64,000 nucleotides of DNA, taken from Gracilariopsis chorda (taxonomy: Eukaryota > Rhodophyta > Florideophyceae > Gracilariales > Gracilariaceae). Location of the stretch: NCBI GenBank assembly GCA_003194525.1, contig NBIV01000229.1, positions 62,001 to 126,000 on the forward strand, given 5' to 3'. The position numbers and the translations under genes were made by a program. Positions 56,247-64,000 of the stretch are shown piece by piece; positions within the stretch are counted from its first letter, which is position 1; every line of letters begins with the position of its first letter. The notes under the pieces were generated by a model, which saw only the letters and a program-made list of their open reading frames with translations, was not told the DNA's origin and did no database searches.

Positions 56247-57665
56247 AAAAGATCCAAGTTGGTCGATAGATGAGCCTTTGATTGTTAAACAATTGTCCCG
56301 GCAGTTGTGCGGTATGTATTATGGATCGACGATACCTGTCTCTTTGCCTTCCAAGATCGTCATAAGCAATAATAACCTAGGCCTTTGCAAGAAAGACATG
56401 GGGACTGAACCTAGGAGTTGAGCAGATTCCTATTGTAGTGTAGTTGGAGTAGGATATGGTGACCTAAAAGCCGATCCCTTGGTTCCGTTCCAATCATTCA
56501 TGGTTGGTTGCAAGCAATCACGACTTTGATGTGCAGCCATTTCTAGTAAATTTCCACAAAGAAATTATGAGTCATCACAACTGTTAGTCGCTTCATTATC
56601 GGTCTGAAGGATCTTGTTGTATTGCACACAAGCTGGTGATGAAACGGGCCCTTACATCATACCAGCAAAACATGTAGCGTTATTATCCGGTATTTTTAGA
56701 AATCCCGCTTCTTGACGAAGACACATCGTATCTGAATCTCCTTTAAATCCTTCGTAGAAATGCAACTGGGTCCAACAAGGATTACAATCTTTGATAAGAG
56801 GGCCCCAATAGAGAATATGTCTATGTCAAAGATGCCTCTATCAATCGAAATGAGGAAAATGTTCCCCGGTTCCAATATCTGAAATTCGTACTGCTTCCCG
56901 AGCAATATGGATAAGAAAAAGGATAGGGTGTTAACAGCAATAATTAACTGTTGCTAGCCGACTAACCGAATAGTAAGGCCTGCTATTAGGTTACAAGTAG
57001 CGAGTTTTTGTGTCACAAGGGTACGAAGTGTACGAGAACATGCCAAATTTTGTAATTCATCAGTTCTCTCTCGGAAGAGTTACACAACTGAACGTCCTCC
57101 ACGCAAGAACAGCACTTTCGAACCATTGAAGGTTGTAAATAACTTACAAAATCAGACACAGCTACTCAACAACGCGCCAGGTGGAGTGAAACAGATAAAA
57201 GTAGCCACACAGAACGTTTTTGAAATCAGTATGGTGCTCCCTTTTTCGTTACTGCAGCAGGGAATTGTACATCCCTGCCTTGCATGATACCCTTTTCTCG
57301 AACCAGAATTTGTTCTCTTCGATCAGATTCAACAATGAAGGCTTACAAAACAATGATGACCTGTTGAAAGAACAGAAAGAGGGTTGGTAATCGTGACCAT
57401 GATCTCTTCGGTGAGAAACACAACGATGCAATATTCATCACAGCCCGTTTGTGGATCTCAAGAATTATCTTTCATGATGACGCAGATTGTTCATTTCTTT
57501 GTCCAAAAGATTTTGCTTCTCAAAACAACTCCTGTCGAAGCCTAGCGACGTTTGTCGATAAGAAAGGCAGCATTTATTTCAGATCAGCATCGCTCCTCGC
57601 GTCTATTACTAGGGTGTCCATCCTTTCTTGTTCCGCTTGTCACTTGTTTCAACATAAATCAGAGA
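56247..57665. other. Divergent intergenic region
   Basis: 1.4 kb between the start codons of the two VWA-like genes. No coding-like frame was found and no strong TATA box at the expected distance. Either gene could have an upstream noncoding exon here. Confidence 0.45.
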
Positions 57666-58928
57666 ATGAAAACCCATCTGGTCTCCTGCCTGTTGATTAT
57701 CGCTGGGTTCTTTCGCCTAATTTCTGCCCAATGCCGTCAAGACTTCTTCTTTCCGCATATCACAAGCCCATTTGGATGCACGGGTAACTTCACTGGTTTT
57801 CAAGTTTCAGACTGCCTAGTAGCGTCGCAATGGGGATATGAGTTCTCTCCCTGTGGAGAGGAGTCATTCGCATGTTCTCTAAAGCGCGAAATAGCTGCGA
57901 ATAACTCGTGCCCAAATGCCGAATTACCAGTATCTACTGTGCGAGTGAATCTCAACCGTCCTACATTTGTTTCACTCGGCATAAACGTACCGCGACCAAC
58001 CCTCGATGTGATTCTCCTGCTGGACGCGGTGTCAAGCACGCGGGAACGCATCATTGCTCTCAAGCCGCAGATCGTCTCTTTCATACGCCAGCTCGAAGAT
58101 GTTGCCGAAAACATCCACATTTCTGTATCAGGCACAGAAGAATCTTTCGATCAACGTGGGACTTCCGTTCTTCAAAGAACGACGAACAACTTTGCCGAAG
58201 CGGTTCAGAGCCTCGATGAGTTTGAACGGCTGCCGCCCATTCCAGACGGACCTCGGGCCTCTCTCCGGTTTCTCCTTCCTTCCATCACCAACACGGTTGG
58301 TTTCCGCAGTGAACAACAAATAGTGGTGCTCGTAGGCGACACATCTGGACGTGAACCCACATGCGTGTTCGATAGATTCGACAGAACAAGTTTCCCATCG
58401 AGATTCTCCGGAGGACAGTTCTCTGTTGTAGCCGTAAGTATAGGCGATCCAGGTCTAAACGCTCCGCTCCCAACTCAAGCACCCTGCACTAGATTTACGC
58501 CATTTGTGGAAGCAGTTACAGCCAACCAGGCCTCTACCATTGCAAACTTAACGCAAGGTGCATTTGTAGAAGGGTTTGATGCGGACACGCTATTGCAGAC
58601 GGTAATGAATGTGAGCAGAAACGCCCCAGGAAACTTCGGACAACCAACTGGTTTTGACATCTCGGTGCCGCAGCCCTTTAGCAATTTTCGGAGACCATTC
58701 CCGAGCGTTTGCGATGGTCGAGTACAGTTCAACTCTACGATGGGGAACCGCTTCTTTCTGGCCGGTCCGCTTGAGACCACTGTACAGCTTAGTATCTCGT
58801 TAGCTAATTCTGGGTGTATGGACGGTCCTTTCCAATGTCCGGTTACCGTCAGTGCGTTCCGAAACAATCAATTTGGAGGCTTTCGCCCGGCAGCGGCGAG
58901 AGCTCGTCTCATAGTTTCCGGATGCTAG
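57666..58928 (+). CDS. Secreted protein with integrin-beta/VWA-like domain, divergent partner
   Basis: 420 residues from the ATG at 57666. The frame opens at 57552 but the upstream 38 residues are not signal-like, whereas KTHLVSCLLIIAGFF is. A Cys-bearing segment of about 90 residues precedes an A-type domain with DVILLLDAVSS at the metal-site position (not DxSxS), QQIVVLVGDTS as the central strand and FSVVAVSIGD later. The tail has CDGRVQFNSTMGNRFF and paired cysteines, then ends in a single CysStop. It lies head to head with the 55020-56246 gene, to which it is distantly related in layout. An extracellular adhesion or wall role is inferred; the loss of the canonical metal site argues for a changed function. 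Confidence 0.78.
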   Translation: MKTHLVSCLLIIAGFFRLISAQCRQDFFFPHITSPFGCTGNFTGFQVSDCLVASQWGYEFSPCGEESFACSLKREIAANNSCPNAELPVSTVRVNLNRPTFVSLGINVPRPTLDVILLLDAVSSTRERIIALKPQIVSFIRQLEDVAENIHISVSGTEESFDQRGTSVLQRTTNNFAEAVQSLDEFERLPPIPDGPRASLRFLLPSITNTVGFRSEQQIVVLVGDTSGREPTCVFDRFDRTSFPSRFSGGQFSVVAVSIGDPGLNAPLPTQAPCTRFTPFVEAVTANQASTIANLTQGAFVEGFDADTLLQTVMNVSRNAPGNFGQPTGFDISVPQPFSNFRRPFPSVCDGRVQFNSTMGNRFFLAGPLETTVQLSISLANSGCMDGPFQCPVTVSAFRNNQFGGFRPAAARARLIVSGC

Positions 58929-60563
58929 CAAGATGTGAATAAATTGATGAGATGGATCAGGTTACATTAAGGAAGGCTACCCACGAATATAGAACTAAAC
59001 ACTACATTCGTACTGACTAGAAACCACTGGTCATAACACAGATCTTGTGAATAAGAGCGGATACCCATGCAAGGGTTGTGTGATTCGCTATTGATCTTTC
59101 ACTAGAGCTTGTACAGACTGGTACCGTTTTAAACCATCGCCTCAGCGCCCAGACAAGTTGCAAGCCGTTTCGGGCAAGCTTGTCATCTCTTTCTCTAAAA
59201 CCCTGTGGGGCATCAACACTGATCAGACATGTATTTACTTATTTTATTACTACCACTTGTAGGTGCTCTTTTTGATGGTGCTAGCTAGCCCCCGTCAGTT
59301 TCTATATGACAGAGTAGCCTCTGCATCTGGTAGACGTACACCTCGTTGGAGCGTCTCCGTACTACACTTCAATCCTTCCGCATTTCCCTTTCTATATTGA
59401 GTAGACCGCTTTCCTTTTCCACATTCCCCGAATTCTCGCCAAAAGCTACGCGTTTCACCTCCAACGCGAGGTCTATACATGCAACCCGCGTTGCGTGAAG
59501 CACCACATTCACCAAGCCGTTGCACGTCAATGGTAATACCAGAACAGTACCGTCGGTACCAAGGGTCTGAGATAACCAAAACTTAAGACAAGAGTTACCG
59601 TAAAAGGATTGGCAAGCTTGACGCCGAGTCTAACTTCCGGCGAGACGTGTGAGAAGCGAAAAATACTAACGTGACTTTTTGGACCAAGACAGAAAAGAAA
59701 TGTATGTGTGTGTTCATATGAGCTCGTGTCCCTAATTCCAGGACTACCGTAGGGTTAAAGTGTAAAAGAACCATACTCTCTCTCTTGCTCAACTAGTAAC
59801 TTTCCTGGTCATGTTCTCACTATTGATTTGACGTGAAAGCTTTGCCTTTCCCAGCGAAGTGGAAGTTCTCTACGTCGGGACGCCGCTCTACGACGGCATC
59901 AGAACGAAATGATCTACATTATTTTGCATGCCGAGGCCACATCCGAGTGGGCAGAAACATTTCCCGTTGTGGATAATTGCAACACAGAAGACAGCTTACA
60001 AGCCAAGTCACGCCTGAACACCGTGATCGGCTTGTAGCTTTCATGTTCACAGACAGTAGCTAGCTTGTAGCGTAGTCATAGAAGTCTCTAGACTGCTACA
60101 AGTTCTGTATAAAATGAGCGTCAGCTGACCTTCCCCTTCATTTGGAGAAGGTCAGACTTCATTCACCATCACTTTGTTACAATAATCGTGGAAACAGACA
60201 AGAAATGGCATTCACGTACGTGTTGGCTGCATATCCCTGAAGGAGCACCCAATCCTGCTCATCGATGTAATGCGCAGCACGTATATCTCGAAGTGCTCTT
60301 GGATGAAGATATGACATGGGAGATTTGGAGGTTACTACCCGTAACTTACATTGCATTCACAACTCTCAGGCTAACCACCAACTGTGTGGCGAGGAAGGGG
60401 CAGCAGGTGTGGTCCTGTGAATCAGTTCGGATCAGTATGATATGTTTATTATGAAATCACCATAACACTGGGCGAACACAATCATCATGTATACCATGAG
60501 CAAGCCTTTGTTGTTGCTGAAACAAATACCGTAATACGTCTGCCTATCAAGGCTTAAGAGCAT
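58929..60563. other. No confident gene
   Basis: A TATAAAAT box at about 60107 is followed by an 11-base-arm imperfect hairpin (GACCTTC with GAAGGTC) and, 80 bases on, an 88-codon plus-strand frame (60188-60454). That frame has no signal or domain and is not called as a gene. Confidence 0.4.
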
Positions 60564-61262
60564 CTAAAACGGAATACTGATTCCTGCTCCAATGTAATCC
60601 CTTTTGGGATTATAAGTGACAGAAAAGGAGCCCGGAATTTTTCCTGGAATTGGGGCTCTCCCGGTGTAGGTTTGCGAAGGGTAGCTGTAAGTCAAGGACG
60701 AGCCACCACGACTTCCCGTAACATCAACCCCAAACTTGTTGTTGCTGTACGTAGGTTTCCATGTCAAATCGATGCCCCCTACGTTTATGGGATTCGTAAT
60801 ACCTGGTATATTCAGATTGTTAGATGGGTTTCTGAACCCTCCATATCCGCCTGGGGAACCGAATGAACTACCAAAGTTAGGGTTATTGGCAAATTGACGT
60901 GCAGAAGGATGAGGTATTTTCATCATTGATGTAGCCTCTCCGTTATTGAAGCAGGTCTTCACAGACAGATCCAACATTCGCGAGTAGTGCTTGCTGTTGA
61001 AATCGCCATTCTTGTTCATGTACGGCGTGCAGGCAGCTCCAAGTTGGTACAGATCTTGACCGAAACCATCGGTACACATCTGATGCATGCTCGTCGGGAT
61101 GAGTTTCGATTCAGAGGCGATGAAGCAATGGCAGGCTGCATCGTTCACTAAGCGTTCGTATGCACATATATCGGTGGACTGCTTGCCCTTGGAGGAGATC
61201 GGAGCGGATGACACAATGGCCAAAAGTGAGAGGAGAAGAGAACTAGCGATATACGACTTCAT
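60564..61262 (-). CDS. Small secreted Cys- and Gly/Asn-rich protein
   Basis: 232 residues, family not recognised. The signal peptide of about 20 residues is cut after SSA. The next 90 residues hold six cysteines (DIC, AACHC, QMC, AAC, KTC) in a helical-looking domain. A Gly/Asn/Pro/Ser-rich half follows, with short beta-like repeats (GGSSLTYSYP, GSFSVTYNPKRD), ending in ISIPF. The layout is that of a structural or wall-associated secreted protein. The start is the only ATG that gives a signal peptide. The gene is alone, facing away from the VWA-like pair. Confidence 0.75.
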   Translation of the reverse strand: MKSYIASSLLLSLLAIVSSAPISSKGKQSTDICAYERLVNDAACHCFIASESKLIPTSMHQMCTDGFGQDLYQLGAACTPYMNKNGDFNSKHYSRMLDLSVKTCFNNGEATSMMKIPHPSARQFANNPNFGSSFGSPGGYGGFRNPSNNLNIPGITNPINVGGIDLTWKPTYSNNKFGVDVTGSRGGSSLTYSYPSQTYTGRAPIPGKIPGSFSVTYNPKRDYIGAGISIPF

Positions 61263-61413
61263 TGCGGGGGCTCCTTTGATAAGAAAAACTGCAGAAAAAC
61301 CTGGTATGGCCGTGGTTGAATGTGAATTGAGTAGATTGGGACGGTTGTCCGTACTTCTCCGATGATGTGGATGGAAGAAAGATGAGATGATGGGTACTGC
61401 GGAGAAGGCGCGG

Positions 61414-61421
61414 GCTTTTAT
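61414..61421 (-). promoter_or_regulatory. Possible TATA box of the small secreted gene
   Basis: The minus strand reads ATAAAAGC about 150 bases upstream of the ATG at 61262, close to the TATAAAAGC seen above the VWA genes. Confidence 0.4.
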
Positions 61422-62732
61422 CTTGGTGTTTGCGCGCCCGCTGCTTCGACGTAACAGCCCTGAAAGCTTCGTGGAAACAGTCAGTCAGCCTCTTAGAGCT
61501 TCTTATTTGAAGATGATTGCAGTTATGAGCGGAAATAGCACATGCGATGAAGGACATGCGTTGTGCATGGTGAGCTCAGGAGTGATTGTTGGAAGGGAGT
61601 GCGAACAAGAAAGAGGGAGAGCTGTTCTCCCTCGGAGATTGTTGTTAAAGGATGAGCTGCAGCATCTTTTTCTGAAGCAAGTGGTGATACTATTGATAGA
61701 CGAAACTCGTCGAAGCAACAATAAGGAGTTTCGAGTTGCTCTCGAAGCATTTCAAAGGTTCAGACGGAAATGGACCGTCACTGCTACGAGTGTTTGTCGA
61801 AGGTGTGAATCTTTGAGAGTAGTCAATGGCTTCTATGAAGCTCATCGAGCGGCTGTTGAAGAGATTAGGTGAACTTTCTCGATGCAATTGAAGCTTGATC
61901 GATTCATTTCCAAACGGTAGCTGGAGATCATCAAGTTTTCTCGATAACATGTGCATTGCTGCTTTTCCAGCAAAATTCGCAGCGTCACAAGAGTAGACCT
62001 GAGACAAATGTTGGAAGTCTACAAGATAGTGTGTGGTGAGAGAGAGAGATTTGGCTCTGTTGGGTGGGTAAGTACGCAAAAAGTTTCGTCACTCAGGACT
62101 CTTTTTGAAACACGTGAGCTTTTTGATCTTGGTGGAAGACGCGGAATTTGCATCGAATTTGGTCGTGGTTTGTTAGCGTTATGGCAAACATTGGTTGCGG
62201 TCTCTAATACGGACAGAGGACACGGTTCAGGAATAGACCTTGCATGAAGTGGCGTAGGAAGCAGGGTGTGTACGGGTGTTTTCGATCGCCAAAGAGGAGG
62301 CGAATCATTTTTTGGTTGCTGGCTGATATCGACTCGTTGAGACCTATGGAGAAGTACAACTACTGAGAACCATACAAAGATCCTTTCTGCTCATTCATCG
62401 TATGACGAAAAGGAAACGAGCAAAGACCCAAGAAGTGGAAGCGTCGATCAAGATTTGAGTGGCTTAGCACTAACAATGATTGTGGGGATAGCTTTTCATT
62501 CGAAGCGTTCCAACCAGCATTGTTGTATGGTGTGATGGAATTCAGAAGCATGGCAACGTGGAACTGCTGTACACGCGTTATTTCTTTGCAAGGTGTCCAG
62601 GTACGCGCATGTCGCAGTGTGTACGTGTACGACGACTCCACGTCAAACGGCAGAAAGGAGGTAGTGCACCATGCCCCACAATACACGTAGTTGCCAATTT
62701 GGGCGAGGCAAGCAAATGAACAAAGGTGTACT

Positions 62733-62751
62733 GAAGGTACCTGGTACCTTC
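62733..62751. repeat. Perfect 9-base-arm palindrome
   Basis: GAAGGTACC, a single T, then GGTACCTTC. Beside it TACCGTTGGT is repeated twice in tandem. Confidence 0.8.
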
Positions 62752-62804
62752 GTACCGTTGGTTACCGTTGGTAAAAGGTTAGAGGTCAGAAGGGCTTAAC
62801 TTGA

Positions 62805-62848
62805 GATAAAGACAAAGCTTGGACTTGATAAAGAAAAAGCTTGGACTT
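62805..62848. repeat. 22-base tandem duplication
   Basis: Two adjacent 22-base units starting GATAAAGA and ending AAGCTTGGACTT differ at one base. Confidence 0.85.
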
Positions 62849-64000
62849 CTTATCTTCTCTTGAAACTTGTGTTGTGTTTTGGCATAGTGGCACTGAATCT
62901 TGTTAGTATAAACTGCAATAGTGCAAACTGTGGCAAAACGAACTTATTAGTTGCGGCAGTGTTAAGATAACAACGGACGTGCTTGCTTTCTTTAATGCAA
63001 TGCAATGCCAAACGCGTTTGGTGCACGAATTGGAAAAAAAAGCCAACAGCTACACAATAAACGTTAACCACAACTAAAACGCTTCTTTGTACAGCCTATC
63101 TACTATTCGTTGTTCTAAACGGAAGACGGAAAAGCTTTTTCCCTTGAGTACTTTACTTTCAAGTTTGCAGCCACTTTATTGAATCTACGAAGGGAACATT
63201 TTTGCCGATTTTGGCACTCCCAAAACCCAAAGTTCCTGCTATTGACACCTTGGTAGACATACCCTGTTTTCTGCCTTAATTTGGATCTGTACTAGAAGTC
63301 AAATTTTTACAAAACCAAAATTTGGCTAATTACAAAAAAGAAAAACAGGTTTTTCTCATATTCAGCCACCTTTTTGGCAAAGAATTCGTCTCAACTTAGC
63401 CCTGTCTCAAGTGAAGCCCTTCTGACCGCTACCAACAGTAGCGAAGGTGGGTGGGAGCGCTTTGTGTCAACGAGGCGCCCGAAAAGGTTGACAACATGAG
63501 TGCGGGAAGAGTAGAACACAAGTGTAAAACGTGTTGTCCAGACCAGAATTTGAACAGCTGTGGAACATTGCTGTAGCGTTGTCCTCACCGCCGTTCTCTG
63601 TTATGTTGAATCACCTCGCTTGGTGCAAGTTATGGGGGCGCTTGTTTCTTCAAATCATGAAGTTGTGAGCGAGCTGCAAAAGTTTGAGCTTGTTTTTGCA
63701 TCGCTTGCTACGTTCGTCATGACTCTTTGCTGCTGTTACTACTTTCACATTTCGACTGGCCTACGGCTCAAGAACAATGTCCTCAGCAGCGGTGAGAAAG
63801 AATCAACTTTTGGAGGCCAAATTTTTTGGCAGCGACTTTCGAGTAAATTCGCGCTCTTTCCCGGACGACGCTGCCAAGAGCCGCAGCGCTTGTACACAAG
63901 TACGACCAATCATCTGCCATGTCAGGTTAATACGATGGCATTGCTGTTCGCTGTCCTCGTGAACAAGTACACGTAACTGGTTGTTCTTCTTGGACACACT

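Larger units (their letters stand above)
61263..64000. other. Right end of window, no confident gene
   Basis: Overlapping short frames on both strands at 61.4-62.1 kb (161 codons plus, 129 codons minus) and one of 138 codons at 63.56-63.98 kb lack domains, and the first two compete for the same DNA. A 22-base tandem repeat and a 19-base palindrome lie near 62.7-62.85 kb. Confidence 0.4.

Noticed and set aside
61387-62079. Competing frames of 161 codons (plus) and 129 codons (minus)
   Set aside because: They overlap, have no signal, domain or shared motif with other genes, and neither has a promoter-like sequence at the expected distance.
1-64000. CRISPR array, bacterial operons or a prophage
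   Set aside because: No regularly spaced repeats, ribosome-binding-site-led gene strings or phage genes were seen. LTR elements, TATA boxes and secreted VWA proteins fit a eukaryote.

Overview
The window looks like nuclear DNA of an intron-poor eukaryote. Every convincing host gene is a single open frame with a signal peptide, two have clear TATA boxes upstream, and the rest is dominated by LTR retrotransposons and a PIF/Harbinger relic. My first guess is a red alga (intron-poor, LTR-rich). An oomycete or other stramenopile is the main alternative. No rRNA, convincing tRNA or housekeeping gene settles it.

Layout. 1-6.2 kb: two head-to-head copies of a secreted von Willebrand factor A (VWA) protein in an almost perfect inverted duplication that reaches the left edge. 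7.06-19.97 kb: an old chromodomain gypsy-type element (family B, target duplication ATGCT) with an old family A element inserted in it (8.99-16.66 kb). 20-25 kb: AT-rich DNA with a MITE, a dispersed repeat pair and a family A solo LTR (target duplication CAAAA). 25.4-40.6 kb: a PIF/Harbinger relic (SANT-like gene facing a DDE transposase). Its SANT gene holds three LTR insertions inside one another, each with an exact 5-bp target duplication: solo LTR (CTTCC), solo LTR (CCACA) and an 11.6-kb family A element (CCCGT). 41.9-43 kb: a third VWA paralogue. 47.3-48 kb: a hydrophilic hypothetical protein. 48.26-54.25 kb: a young, apparently whole family B element (target duplication ACGCT). 55-59 kb: two divergent secreted proteins with integrin-beta/VWA-like domains. 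60.6-61.3 kb: a small secreted Cys- and Gly-rich protein. The remainder shows no gene I can support.

Two things stand out. Family A elements are ambisense: a 595-codon gene of unknown function sits between the 3' LTR and the chromodomain region, on the opposite strand to gag-pol, and is recognisable in both a younger and an old copy. The family A sequence (LTR, gag, pol and antisense gene) is also tiled with tiny perfect stem-loops, often one every 15-25 bases, far denser than in family B or in the host genes. Some stems are kept between copies with different paired bases. The host genes form a loose cluster of five secreted VWA or VWA-like proteins, probably extracellular or wall-facing, which has grown by duplication and inversion.
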